Position numbers and translations under genes: made by a program
The notes under the pieces: generated by a model
The model's input: the letters and a program-made list of their open reading frames with translations, nothing else
What the model was told of the DNA's origin: nothing
Database searches by the model: none
Origin: Porcincola intestinalis
Lineage (GTDB): Bacteria; Bacillota; Clostridia; Lachnospirales; Lachnospiraceae
Direction: 5' to 3'
DNA length: 64,000 bases
Assembly (NCBI RefSeq): GCF_009696445.1
Contig: NZ_VULZ01000007.1
Location: 1-64,000, forward strand
In this document: in pieces, positions 26,038 to 34,614 of the stretch
Layout: the number at the start of each line of letters is the position of its first letter
Numbering within the stretch: position 1 is the first letter of the stretch

Positions 26038-26092
26038 TAAAAAAGCAGCCGGTCCATTGGTCAAATACTAATGCATAAACCAATGAACCGGC
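26038..26092 (-). terminator. Terminator at the end of the relaxase operon
   Basis: On the minus strand GCCGGTTCATTGGT and ACCAATGGACCGGC pair over 14 positions with one mismatch (26092-26048), with a 17-nt loop, followed by TGCTTTTTTATTG. It lies 7 bases after the stop of the 60-residue gene. Confidence 0.8.
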
Positions 26093-26098
26093 CAGTAC

Positions 26099-26281
26099 TT
26101 ATACCGCTTTACGTGCCAGCGCACTCAGCTGCATATACTTTCGATACATTTCTTTGATTCTATTCAGCTTATAATAATTATCCGGATCCGGCAGTGTGTC
26201 CAGATCCATCTTCCCGGCGTACTTCTCTATCATATTTGCAAGGAAGTCCGTCAATCCGCTCCATTCATCATTCCAGGGCAT
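26099..26281 (-). CDS. Small unknown protein downstream of the relaxase
   Basis: 60 residues (MPWNDEWSGLTDFLANMIEK, ending in a helical MYRKYMQLSALARKAV). Start 26281 is set by AGAGGAGGAACAGAG; it overlaps the relaxase 3' end by 14 bases. Likely a helical accessory protein of mobilization. No family recognised, but its place after a MobV relaxase is common in clostridial mobilizable elements. Confidence 0.6.
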   Translation of the reverse strand: MPWNDEWSGLTDFLANMIEKYAGKMDLDTLPDPDNYYKLNRIKEMYRKYMQLSALARKAV

Positions 26282-27263
26282 CTCTGTTCCTCCTCTGATT
26301 TCTGCTTCTGTCTCTATGCTGACGTCCCGCATAGATTTCCAGTATCTCCGGCGGTATCCGTTCCAACAGGGCGACCGCCTGTTCATAGTCCCTGCGAAGC
26401 TGCAGGTCCCCCATCCTCTTCAGAACACTTTCCTGCCGGCTCTCCTTAATATCAGCTGCCAATTTCTCATTTTTCCGGACAAGGGCTTCATTCTCTGCAG
26501 TCAGATCCTGAAAGGCACCCTTGTACTTCTTCATCTGGGTGCTCATCCGCTCGACATTCGGGATATACTTGTCCAGATACCTGCAGATCTCTGCCGCCTT
26601 TGCTTTGGCATTGAACATGCTGACCTGGGAGAGCAGCTTATCCAGCTTCTCGCGCTGTTTGTTCAGTCTTGTCATTTCCTTGAACATCCGGGGCGGGATG
26701 TGATCCCGACCAGTCTCGCCGGCACTCATGCCTCTCTCCAGATCCGGAAACTTTCTAACCATCTGTTCCCAGAAAGCATCCTGCCACTGCGTCAGTTTCT
26801 TCTTATTCCCGATGATCTCTTTAGCGCAGAGCCTGCCGTCCTCCGTCAGCGGGACAAAAGAAAGGTGCATATGGGGCGTTTTCTCGTCCATATGCACCAC
26901 GGCTGAAATAATCGTATCCGGATTCTGTTTTTGTTTGATAAAGTCCAGCGCCGTCTGGAAGAAGATCCGAATCTCCTCCTGCTTCTTGCCCTTAAAGAAC
27001 TCCGGGCTGGCAGTCACCAGCATCTCCACAAGCCTTACGCTGTCTGTCCGTGTCCGGCACCCGGCAGCAGTAATCTGCCGTTCAGCCTCTGCCCGGTACC
27101 GCCCAGACGGCTCCACCAGATGAAAGTTCAGGTGGCTCCGGCTGATATCCACGTCCGGATTACTTGCATACTTCTCTTTTGTTCTCTCATTGTGGGCCTC
27201 GATCCCGCTGATCTCAGGACCCTTATATTTCGCAAATCTCATAATCGCATATTGTGCTCCCAT
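26268..27263 (-). CDS. MobV-family relaxase (Pre/Mob plasmid recombination protein)
   Basis: About 331 residues. The diagnostic histidine motif is VHMDEKTPHMHLSFVPL, as in MobV relaxases that nick oriT and carry the strand into the recipient; the N-terminal ISGIEAHNERTKEKYASNPD box is also typical. Long coiled coil at about 190-290 and an Arg-rich tail. Start at 27263 (MGAQYAIMRFAKYK) is supported by GCAGGGAGGACACT. A candidate oriT lies about 50 bases upstream. First gene of a two-gene operon. Confidence 0.9.
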   Translation of the reverse strand: MGAQYAIMRFAKYKGPEISGIEAHNERTKEKYASNPDVDISRSHLNFHLVEPSGRYRAEAERQITAAGCRTRTDSVRLVEMLVTASPEFFKGKKQEEIRIFFQTALDFIKQKQNPDTIISAVVHMDEKTPHMHLSFVPLTEDGRLCAKEIIGNKKKLTQWQDAFWEQMVRKFPDLERGMSAGETGRDHIPPRMFKEMTRLNKQREKLDKLLSQVSMFNAKAKAAEICRYLDKYIPNVERMSTQMKKYKGAFQDLTAENEALVRKNEKLAADIKESRQESVLKRMGDLQLRRDYEQAVALLERIPPEILEIYAGRQHRDRSRNQRRNRDALE

Positions 27264-27314
27264 AGTGTCCTCCCTGCGTTTTTCCACGTAATAAAAGTCT
27301 TCATTTTTTGCGTT

Positions 27315-27370
27315 CGTACGTACATGCGTACATTTGATGGATGATTACTCAGTGTACGCTTGTACGCACG
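27315..27370. other. Candidate origin of transfer (inverted repeat before the relaxase)
   Basis: Arms CGTACGTACATGCGTACA (27315-27332) and TGTACGCTTGTACGCACG (27353-27370) are inverted repeats with two mismatches in 18 and a 20-nt spacer. They lie 52 bases upstream of the MobV start, the usual place for oriT. No T-run follows, so it is not an obvious terminator. Nick site not identified. Confidence 0.5.
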
Positions 27371-27390
27371 CACACAGCTTTTGCGCTGTT

Positions 27391-28713
27391 TTATAAAAAC
27401 GGATTGTTGTGATCGATGATCTCTACGCCGCGATATCCCCGGCAGCGTTTGCCTTTCCCTCTATAAATGTTGTTATCAGGTGTCAGGTGATGAGTCCCTG
27501 AATAATGAGAAAGATAGTTGGCAAAACTCTTCATGGACAGCGCGTTCTCCGCATTATCCTCGCACCATTCTTTGTACGCCGCGTACAGATCGCTTGTCGC
27601 CGCTTTACTGTCCTCATGGAAAGTGAGATATCCTTCGGAAGTCAGGAACTCCGGAATGTTGTTGGCATCCTTTACAATGGCGGCAATATTCGCTTTTGAC
27701 CGTTCGCTAATGGTGAAACGATAGTCATTAGCAATAAGACGCTGCAGGCCTTCCAGACACCACAGGAAAATTCCCTCTTTTTCAGCAGCCAGTTTGTCCA
27801 TCAGGTAGGGGTCATCGACACGATCCGCCGGTTTGTCCTTCGTCGTGATCACGATCTGCCGGCGAAAGAATCCGTCAGACCGGTCGTGGAGTGCGGTGAG
27901 GGCACCATTCCCGAAACAAAGAAACCGGACATAAAGGAGTGTCTGATAGCTCTGCTCATGCTTTCTTTCGACATCCATCTGACATTCGGAAGTGACGATC
28001 GATTTGATATAGTTCGTTTTGGTCAGTGCGCTCATATCCATGTCGTCATCCACCATAAGAAGCCGGTCTTCCAGATCCGCCCGGGCAAAGTCATTTTTTT
28101 CAACCTTCTGGATACTGGTGGTATTCATATTGATTCCAAGAAGAGATCTCATGACAAGGCCAATGCGGGACTTGCCTTCACCGCCTTTACCGATCAGCAT
28201 CAACATCTTCTGTGCTTTGGTAGTCGGGATCAGGCAGTACCCCATATATTCCTGCAGTGTCAGGATATCCTCCGGTATCAGAAGTTCCGAAAGGAATCTC
28301 AGCCAGACAACCGGCATGTCTGCATCCGGGTTGTAATCGACCGTCAGCCGGTTGCGGCAGTATTCCTTTTCCCCGATGAAACGACCATCCAGATACCAGG
28401 TGCCGTTTGCCACATGGATCCGGTCATAGTGCAGGGGGATGTCCTCCGAATAAGCCATGAGCTTGATCGTTTTCAGCAGGTCGTCCACTTTCCTGGCCAC
28501 GCCGCTTTCCTTCCATTCACTGATATCATCAAAGATGATCTGTTTCAGGCCGCCTTCATCAGGCACAAGACCGTCCACTGTAAAAAACCTTCCGTGAATA
28601 CATTTCATGGGATGTACCGACAGAAAGCTGCAGGAATAAATCAATTCATTGATCTGCCTGTCCTTTGTGACCCATGCCGGTGCATCAGCCGGCAATACGT
28701 TCGTTCTCGCCAT
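27391..28713 (-). CDS. D5/P4-family primase-helicase (replication protein of the element)
   Basis: 440 residues. Superfamily III helicase core with Walker A IGKGGEGKSRIG, Walker B MVDDDMD, and CFGNGALTALHDRSDGFFRRQ, typical of phage/plasmid D5-type primase C-terminal helicases. The primase half is missing here; the zinc-binding primase-like protein is in the preceding gene (28685), overlapping by 29 bases. Together they would replicate the circular intermediate. Not a cellular DnaC or DnaB. Confidence 0.88.
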   Translation of the reverse strand: MARTNVLPADAPAWVTKDRQINELIYSCSFLSVHPMKCIHGRFFTVDGLVPDEGGLKQIIFDDISEWKESGVARKVDDLLKTIKLMAYSEDIPLHYDRIHVANGTWYLDGRFIGEKEYCRNRLTVDYNPDADMPVVWLRFLSELLIPEDILTLQEYMGYCLIPTTKAQKMLMLIGKGGEGKSRIGLVMRSLLGINMNTTSIQKVEKNDFARADLEDRLLMVDDDMDMSALTKTNYIKSIVTSECQMDVERKHEQSYQTLLYVRFLCFGNGALTALHDRSDGFFRRQIVITTKDKPADRVDDPYLMDKLAAEKEGIFLWCLEGLQRLIANDYRFTISERSKANIAAIVKDANNIPEFLTSEGYLTFHEDSKAATSDLYAAYKEWCEDNAENALSMKSFANYLSHYSGTHHLTPDNNIYRGKGKRCRGYRGVEIIDHNNPFL

Positions 28714-29320
28714 ACTCTGTTATCCCCCTTTCCTTTGTGCAGTCACGGCGGACCTTTTCCTCCAGTCCGCCGATCATTCCGTCCTTCATCAGATCCTTTA
28801 CTGTCACTGTCCGTTGCTCCAGAGTCCCCACTGTCAGGATGTCTGCCAGATATTCAATGTAATCGAGCATCTGGCAGGCTTCCACAAACCGGTCATCAAA
28901 GTCTTCGTCCATACTTTTGGGCGCATACCGCACCTTCCAGTCCTCCAGAAGGTGCAGATAATCACAAAGCACCCTCTGACAGTATCGTTCGTCATCACGA
29001 AACGCACTGATCATCGGGTGCTTAGGTTTTGCAAATGCCGCTGCGGGTGAAGGCTTGTCCGGATCGATCCCAAAGTCCACAGCCAGCTTCCTCGCCGCTT
29101 CATAGGGGCTTAGAACGAAGAGTCTCCCTGTCAGATCGATCACATCCCCGGTGGCCCCGCAGCCGAAACAGTAGAAGTAATCTTCATTCAGCTTCAGGCT
29201 GGGATGCCGGTCATCATGGAACGGGCACCTAACCATGTCATGGTGATTTGGCTGCAGCCCGTACATCTTTGCCGCGTCAGGTACGCTCACACTTGCCTTT
29301 ACAGTTTCAAATAGATTCAT
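28685..29320 (-). CDS. CHC2 zinc-finger primase-like protein
   Basis: 211 residues. N-terminal CHC2 finger of DnaG-type primases: VRCPFHDDRHPSLKL, then YFYCFGCGATGDVI, at about 30-60. No TOPRIM catalytic core is visible, so it is a DNA-binding or loading partner for the D5 helicase gene it overlaps. The N-terminus FETVKASVSVPDAAKMYGL is typical of this family in mobile elements. First gene of the minus-strand replication operon, which is divergent from the ATPase operon. Confidence 0.87.
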   Translation of the reverse strand: MNLFETVKASVSVPDAAKMYGLQPNHHDMVRCPFHDDRHPSLKLNEDYFYCFGCGATGDVIDLTGRLFVLSPYEAARKLAVDFGIDPDKPSPAAAFAKPKHPMISAFRDDERYCQRVLCDYLHLLEDWKVRYAPKSMDEDFDDRFVEACQMLDYIEYLADILTVGTLEQRTVTVKDLMKDGMIGGLEEKVRRDCTKERGITEYGENERIAG

Positions 29321-29640
29321 AGTCTGGTTCCTCCTTTGGATTTTATTTGGATATTTGATCCTGATGTCTTATACGGAGGAAAACCGACGGACTTGAAAAA
29401 TTGGGCGATATTGAGATTTGGGAGGAGTGAACAGCAGAGAAATTGCAAAAACGCAATTCATTGTCCAGTCATTTGGACAGATATATGAGTATGATAGGGT
29501 CATGGAACTGAACTGGTTAAGAAAATCTCTACTGGACAAATTTTTGATTGCAAAGAATATTGTCCAGTAATAATGGACAAAAACAGAATTCTAAGGTAAA
29601 ATGTCCAGTAGAAAAGATTGGCTTTTTGGAGGCATATGAG
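29321..29640. other. Divergent control region of the element
   Basis: 320 bases without a gene, between the replication operon (minus) and the ATPase operon (plus). The left part, 29321-29460, has a GC-poor leader with no obvious promoter I can name; the right part holds four TGTCCAGT-type repeats (separate entry). Confidence 0.5.
29461..29611. repeat. Cluster of four TGTCCAGT repeats, two as palindromes
   Basis: Copies: TTGTCCAGTCATTTGGACAG at 29461-29480 (TGTCCA-6nt-TGGACA), TACTGGACAAA at 29530-29540, TTGTCCAGTAATAATGGACA at 29560-29579 (TGTCCA-7nt-TGGACA) and ATGTCCAGTAG at 29601-29611. They fill the region just before the ATPase ribosome site. Most likely a binding array for a regulator or for the ATPase operon product, acting on one or both divergent operons. 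Confidence 0.75.
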
Positions 29641-30822
29641 ATGATTAAGCGTGAAAAATATATGAAACCTATCCGCGAATTCTATGATGGTGATCTGATC
29701 AAGGTCATTACCGGCATTCGTCGGTGTGGAAAATCCGTCATTTTAAAGCAGATAATAGAGGAAATCAAAGAACGGTCGGATAATATTATCTTTCTTGATT
29801 TTGAAGATACGGCTGTTTTAAATGCAATCCCGGATGAAATGGCACTGTTGGACTATATTGAAAACCATCGCAGGGAATCACTGTGCTATGTGTTCCTTGA
29901 CGAGGTTCAGCGTGTAGAGGGGTGGGCCGGAGCATGCAGAACGCTTCGGATCAGAAACTGCTCCGTTTTTATCAGCGGCTCAAACTCGAAACTTTTATCC
30001 CGGGAGTTCACAAAGGAGCTTTCCGGCAGGTATGTGCCTTTCCGGATTCGGCCCTTTGTATATAAAGAACTCTCAGAATACGGGAAAGAACTCGGCAAAG
30101 AAATCAGTCTCACCGATTATATTATCTGGGGAGGTTTTCCGAAGAGGATCGAATTCAGCGGCGAGAGCGGCCAGCGAATCTATCTGAATGAGCTGAATGA
30201 AACCATCATTTTGAATGATATCATTAACCGCTATAAGATCAGGAAAACTGAGGTTTTCAAACGGCTGGCCAACTTTGTCTTCCTTTCAAATGGAAGAATC
30301 CTCTCCGCGAGATCCGTGGAAAAATATATGAAGGGTGCAGGTCTCCCATGCTCAGTGACGACGATCACAAAGTATATCGGTTACCTGGAAGAAGCATACG
30401 CCATTGCGACAGTCAAAAAATACTCAGCCAAGTCGAAACGTGAATTGGAGTATTACCTGAAGGTTTATGATGAAGACGTTGCGTTAAACTCGATCCGTGT
30501 CATGAATAACCGTTACGATTTAACACATAACTTTGAAAACATCGTATACAACGAATTGATCTACATGGGCTATACTCTCCAGGTATATAATGACGGAGCT
30601 CATGAAATCGATTTTGTGGCCAATAAGGGTAACAAGCAATACTATATCCAGGTTGCCTATTCTGTAACCGAAGAAAAGGCTTATGAGCGCGAGTTTGGAG
30701 CTTTTGCCAAACTTGATAATTCGTGCCAGAAGATTGTAATTACCAACGACGATATCGACTACAGTACGAGCACCGTCAGGCATATTCAATTTAAAGATTT
30801 TGTTTTCATGAATGAACTATAA
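29641..30822 (+). CDS. AAA-type ATPase with DUF4143 C-terminal domain
   Basis: About 393 residues from MIKREKYMKPIREFYDGDLI, with GGAGG 8 bases upstream. Walker A is GIRRCGKSVIL, Walker B is CYVFLDEVQR and a sensor region FISGSNSKLLSRE follows. The C-terminal half is the DUF4143 domain (nuclease-like fold; IDFVANKGNKQYYIQVAYSV resembles an I-D-x(n)-Q-V restriction-type core). Such ATPases are abundant in bacteria and their role is poorly known. First gene of the + operon ATPase-XRE-sigma. The upstream repeat cluster is its probable control region. The longer ORF from 29548 is not supported by a ribosome site. Confidence 0.88.
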   Translation: MIKREKYMKPIREFYDGDLIKVITGIRRCGKSVILKQIIEEIKERSDNIIFLDFEDTAVLNAIPDEMALLDYIENHRRESLCYVFLDEVQRVEGWAGACRTLRIRNCSVFISGSNSKLLSREFTKELSGRYVPFRIRPFVYKELSEYGKELGKEISLTDYIIWGGFPKRIEFSGESGQRIYLNELNETIILNDIINRYKIRKTEVFKRLANFVFLSNGRILSARSVEKYMKGAGLPCSVTTITKYIGYLEEAYAIATVKKYSAKSKRELEYYLKVYDEDVALNSIRVMNNRYDLTHNFENIVYNELIYMGYTLQVYNDGAHEIDFVANKGNKQYYIQVAYSVTEEKAYEREFGAFAKLDNSCQKIVITNDDIDYSTSTVRHIQFKDFVFMNEL

Positions 30823-30831
30823 GGAGACACT

Positions 30832-31665
30832 ATGTCAGGAGCATATCTTCCCGGCGATACGCGGCAGCGCATCCAGGACTTAATCAAAGACAGCAGCATC
30901 ACCCAGGCCGAGCTGGCAGGCATCATCGGCCTTTCTGAAAGTGCGCTCAGCCGCTACCTGAAAGGCCAGACGGAGATGCTCGGTGACGGGTATATCATTA
31001 AGATTGCAAAGCACTTTAATGTATCCACAGACTTCCTTCTGGGAGAGACGGACATCCCGGATCGGAAGAACTATGATATTGAAGAACTGGGGATATCCGT
31101 GGAAGCCGCAAAGCTTCTTTACACAGGCAGACTGGATTCCCGTGTTCTGAACCTGCTTCTGGAAAATCCTCATTTCCCCCAGCTCCTTGCTTTGCTGGCT
31201 CGCTATCAAAAAGAAATCGTGAGATCCGGTATCGCTGCCATGAACCAACAGCTCACTTTTATCAATTCCCTTCTTCTGGAACAGGCTGAATCCGTCCCGG
31301 ACAGTGCTGGTGCTGCCACTCAGCTTGCAGCTGACCTCAGAGATGTCCACATGCCGGTGATCAACGCAGATACAACTGCTATTCAGAATCTTTTCATGTT
31401 GATTGTCAGGGATATCAAAGAGCAGGGTGAAACAATTGCTGCAGATAGTAATGCAGTCACAGCACAGGTATTGCAGCGCTTACGTGAAGAACTTTCCAAG
31501 GGTCAGGACTCTCTTGACCTCAGAAGAATAACCGCTGAAGATCTGACCGGAGCAGTCATGCGGGCAGTTTCGATCGCGGATATTCCCGAAGATGCTCTGC
31601 AGGGCCTGGGTTCTGCATTCAAAACAGTACTAGATGAAATGAGGAACTCCACCCATGACGAATGA
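30832..31665 (+). CDS. XRE-family regulator with large C-terminal helical domain
   Basis: 277 residues. HTH at 12-65 (QRIQDLIKDSSITQAELAGI, LSESALSRYLKGQTE). The remaining 200 residues are helical with VSIADIPEDALQGL near the end and may sense a partner. AAGGAGACACT precedes the ATG, 9 bases after the ATPase. It overlaps the sigma factor gene by 11 bases. Proteins of this layout are common in mobile elements of gut Clostridia. Confidence 0.82.
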   Translation: MSGAYLPGDTRQRIQDLIKDSSITQAELAGIIGLSESALSRYLKGQTEMLGDGYIIKIAKHFNVSTDFLLGETDIPDRKNYDIEELGISVEAAKLLYTGRLDSRVLNLLLENPHFPQLLALLARYQKEIVRSGIAAMNQQLTFINSLLLEQAESVPDSAGAATQLAADLRDVHMPVINADTTAIQNLFMLIVRDIKEQGETIAADSNAVTAQVLQRLREELSKGQDSLDLRRITAEDLTGAVMRAVSIADIPEDALQGLGSAFKTVLDEMRNSTHDE

Positions 31666-32275
31666 GCAGCTCTGTTCTCTCGCCAGGGAAGGGGATAAAG
31701 CTGCCGAAGCAGCCCTGATTGAAAATGTTCTGCCGCTCATTCGGATCACCGCCGCAAATATCCAAAAGCGTTATTCCGGCATCCTGCTCGAAACGGATGA
31801 CCTGGTGCAGGAAGCCCTGATTGGAGTGCTCCGGGCTATTAAGACCTATGACCAGGAAACCGGAAATCTGTTGCTGACCTATGCGCAGAAAACCGCAGAA
31901 AACGCGATGCTCGATTATGTGCGGAAATGCGCATCTGCGATTCCGGCTTCCGGCAGCATTCTCAGTCTAGATGCCCCGCCGCCGGGATTTGATTCCGAAG
32001 CAAATGTAACTTACGCAGATATCCTCCCGGACGATTGCAATAAAAATCCCGAGCAGCTCTTTATCAGAAAAGAGACGATCACAGAAGTCAGAAATGCCCT
32101 TGGAGAAATCTCTGATCGTGAACGGGCCTATCTCCATTACCGCTTTGGTTTTCTCGATTATGTTCTTCATGATCAAAGCGAAACCGCAGCGCATTTTCAT
32201 CTCAGCCTGAGCCGGGCAAGGCATACGGAAAAAGGCGCATTAAAGAATGTCCGCCGCGCGCTCCCCGGGCAATAA
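31655..32275 (+). CDS. Sigma-70 family RNA polymerase sigma factor
   Basis: 206 residues with sigma region 2 (LETDDLVQEALIGVLRAIKTYDQETG, then YAQKTAENAMLDYVRK) and region 4 near the C-terminus (RERAYLHYRFG, then HFHLSLSRARHTEKGAL). A short region 3 lies between. The N-terminal NEQLCSLAREGDKAAEAALIE is typical of element-borne sigma factors. It may direct transcription of element genes. Last gene of the + operon; a terminator follows at 32323. No anti-sigma factor is evident unless the XRE protein plays that part. Confidence 0.85.
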   Translation: MTNEQLCSLAREGDKAAEAALIENVLPLIRITAANIQKRYSGILLETDDLVQEALIGVLRAIKTYDQETGNLLLTYAQKTAENAMLDYVRKCASAIPASGSILSLDAPPPGFDSEANVTYADILPDDCNKNPEQLFIRKETITEVRNALGEISDRERAYLHYRFGFLDYVLHDQSETAAHFHLSLSRARHTEKGALKNVRRALPGQ

Positions 32276-32322
32276 TCGTTCCTTTCGTTTTTTTGATATA
32301 CCTCTATTCCGCAGACCGTGCC

Positions 32323-32368
32323 GGTACAGGTTCCGTGACATACGTCACTTCGCCTGTACCTTTTCTTT
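32323..32368 (+). terminator. Terminator of the ATPase-XRE-sigma operon
   Basis: GGTACAGG (32323-32330) pairs with CCTGTACC (32353-32360); an inner stem GTGAC/GTCAC sits in the loop. TTTTCTTT follows. About 48 bases after the sigma stop. Confidence 0.75.
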
Positions 32369-32412
32369 GCTCAAGATTCTCCCTCTGCGGGATCAGCCTT
32401 TCGCACAGAAAA

Positions 32413-32461
32413 AATACGGAAATGAATCGTGCTTCAACCGGGCACTCATCATTTCCGTATT
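32413..32461 (-). terminator. Terminator of the WYL-regulated cassette
   Basis: AATACGGAAATGA (32413-32425) and TCATTTCCGTATT (32449-32461) form a perfect 13-bp stem. On the minus strand it is followed by TTTTTCTGTG. It is about 100 bases downstream of the TfoX gene. Confidence 0.8.
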
Positions 32462-32557
32462 CGGTCTGCTTCATAAAGGTATAACACACTAGACTTTGCA
32501 AGCAAAGTCGTGTGCCAAAAGGGACGCTGTCCCCTTTGGAATCCTCTGCCACGAAAC

Positions 32558-32884
32558 CTAAGATTTCTTTGGATTTTTCCTTTTCTTCTCCGGTAGTTCT
32601 TCCCACATATTCCGAACCAGCTCACACAAGAACTCCCGATTATCCACATCATCAACCAGAATCATCTCCTTCGCCCCGTCATAAGGCAATTCCAACTCTG
32701 CATACGGAATCAGCTGCACCGCCACCGAAACCGGCTTTACCAAAAGCCGGTCATCGTATATTCCGCCAAACACCTTTCCGCGATAATAGAGAATATATTC
32801 CCCCATCATCGCCCGGCTGCTGACTTCATCCAATTCTGATAATTGTTCCAGAACAAAGTCCAGATACTCTTTTGTTGATGCCAT
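32558..32884 (-). CDS. TfoX/Sxy N-terminal domain protein
   Basis: 108 residues, only the TfoX N-terminal domain: VSSRAMMGEYILYYRGKVFG, then LVKPVSVAV and a basic C-terminal tail (KKRKNPKKS). In Proteobacteria TfoX controls competence, but single-domain versions in Firmicutes are uncharacterised. AGGAGG precedes the ATG. Last gene of the minus-strand cassette from the WYL regulator (35948) to here. The transcription role is not demonstrated. Confidence 0.8.
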   Translation of the reverse strand: MASTKEYLDFVLEQLSELDEVSSRAMMGEYILYYRGKVFGGIYDDRLLVKPVSVAVQLIPYAELELPYDGAKEMILVDDVDNREFLCELVRNMWEELPEKKRKNPKKS

Positions 32885-32893
32885 CTGAGCCTC

Positions 32894-33640
32894 CTATGAA
32901 TTCACAAGCTTCAGGAACTTCTTATCGTTCATCTGCTCATTCGTAATATATTCTCCGTCATAAAACAGCGCGTAGTTTGTGATCGGAGTCGGCGCGTTCT
33001 GTGCTTCCTCTCTGCTTTCAATATGAATTGCATGGAAGGGTATGTTATTCTCTTTAGCGGTCTGCTCCAGAACCGGAACATACTTTGCATTGAACGGGCA
33101 CTGACTGGTGTAATACAGAACATATCCTTTTTCTTCTATGTGAGAATACTTTGCACATTCCCTGAACTCAGGCTTGTCTGCTTCCTTCCCAAAGGGCAAG
33201 TACCACAACTGAATCCCATTATCTGCCTCATCACATACGGTAAACCCTTTATATTTCAGGAACTTAGGATCGGCAAGGAACGGCTTCTTCTTAGCCGCTG
33301 TCAGTATACACAGTCCTTTCTTCCCCTTTTCTTTACTGTCTTCGATACAGGCGTTCAGTAAGTCTGTAGAGTATCCATGCCCCTTGAATGAACCGGATAC
33401 CCACAGACAGTCGATATACATATATCCGTCAGCATTGATCGGAACCCATGCATTCTCTGCCGGAATATACTCAATAAAGCACTTTCCGCGCTCCACGCTC
33501 TTCAGGAAAACAAGTCCTTCATCAAACCTGTCAGCCAGCCAAGCCTTCTTAGAAGAAACCTGTACATCCTTATTATTGGAAATGGCACAGCAGATATGCT
33601 CTTTTTCCAGATTATCCATTGTAACTCTGATATACTCCAT
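32894..33640 (-). CDS. GNAT acetyltransferase fused to a YoaP-like domain
   Basis: 248 residues. Residues 1-150 are a GNAT domain (CLWVSGSFKGHGYSTDLLNA is the acetyl-CoA loop). Residues 160-248 resemble the YoaP domain: GYVLYYTSQCPFNAKYVPVL, then HIESREEAQNAPTPITNYAL, with a thioredoxin-like Cys-Pro motif. Function unknown. GAGAGGCTGAAC precedes the ATG, 17 bases after the radical SAM gene's stop. Confidence 0.82.
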   Translation of the reverse strand: MEYIRVTMDNLEKEHICCAISNNKDVQVSSKKAWLADRFDEGLVFLKSVERGKCFIEYIPAENAWVPINADGYMYIDCLWVSGSFKGHGYSTDLLNACIEDSKEKGKKGLCILTAAKKKPFLADPKFLKYKGFTVCDEADNGIQLWYLPFGKEADKPEFRECAKYSHIEEKGYVLYYTSQCPFNAKYVPVLEQTAKENNIPFHAIHIESREEAQNAPTPITNYALFYDGEYITNEQMNDKKFLKLVNS

Positions 33641-33657
33641 ATGTTCAGCCTCTCTCT

Positions 33658-34536
33658 TTACAGGTCAAATATACTCATCTGCGGGTATTTCTCCGGCAGG
33701 TCATTCATAAACCGGAAACAATCCTCCGGACTTGACAGAATCCCGTTTGCCTTACAGATCCTTTGAAATATCTTAGTCAGTTCCCCGGCTTGGGGACTTG
33801 GCAGTTCATACGCGTTTCCATATCGTTTGATGTAGCGTTCCTGCATCCCCGGAAAATGCTTGTCCAGCGCAGCATAATAATATTCCCGGTCACCTTCCCT
33901 GAGTGTCAGTCCCATTCCAAAATCTATAATCCCTTTGACGCCGACCTGAACACACGCATGCAGGATAGATGTAATATTTTCTTCCGTATCATTGATGAAC
34001 GGCAGGATCGGAGTCAGCCAAACTACAGTAGGAATTCCCCTTTTCTGCATTTCTTCCAGAACTTCTACCCGCCGCTTTGTATTACAGACATTCGGTTCCA
34101 GTACCTGGCACAAGTCATCATCCCATGTCGTGAGCGTCATCTGCACCACACATTTCGCGGAACGATTTATCTCCTCCAGCAAATCGATATCCTGAAGGAT
34201 ACGATCCGATTTCGTCTGTATCGCGGCACCGAAACCATATTGCAGTATGATTTCAAGACACTTCCTTGTCAGCCGCAACTTTTCTTCACAATGCATATAC
34301 GGATCTGACATTGCACCGGTTCCGATTATACCCTTTTTTCTTTTTGAGCGAAGAGCCGACTCTAAAAGTTCCGGCGCATTCTGCTTGACTTCTATATCTT
34401 CAAAAGGATGCGTAAATTGATAACACCGACTGCGACTGTCACAATAAATACAGCCGTGGGAACATCCTCTGTATATATTCATTCCATAGTGACCACCGCT
34501 CCCGGTAAGCAGTCCTTTCGCATCCACAAAATGCAT
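33658..34536 (-). CDS. Radical SAM protein of the SplB/Rv2578c-like group
   Basis: 292 residues. Radical SAM cluster motif CSHGCIYCDSRSRC (CxxxCxxC) near 27-34, with MNIYRGCSHG before it, then VQMTLTTWDDDLCQVLEP and VWLTPILPFINDTEENI. This type is often named SPL family but lacks the classical spore photoproduct lyase C-terminus; the reaction is unknown. It sits 17 bases before the GNAT-YoaP gene. AAGGAGATCAA lies 7 to 13 bases before the start. Confidence 0.85.
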   Translation of the reverse strand: MHFVDAKGLLTGSGGHYGMNIYRGCSHGCIYCDSRSRCYQFTHPFEDIEVKQNAPELLESALRSKRKKGIIGTGAMSDPYMHCEEKLRLTRKCLEIILQYGFGAAIQTKSDRILQDIDLLEEINRSAKCVVQMTLTTWDDDLCQVLEPNVCNTKRRVEVLEEMQKRGIPTVVWLTPILPFINDTEENITSILHACVQVGVKGIIDFGMGLTLREGDREYYYAALDKHFPGMQERYIKRYGNAYELPSPQAGELTKIFQRICKANGILSSPEDCFRFMNDLPEKYPQMSIFDL

Positions 34537-34614
34537 ATTACATTTGATCTCCTTTTATTTTTATCGGATATATAATTCTTTGTATTCCTTCTTATAATCA
34601 AACGCCATGCTTTT

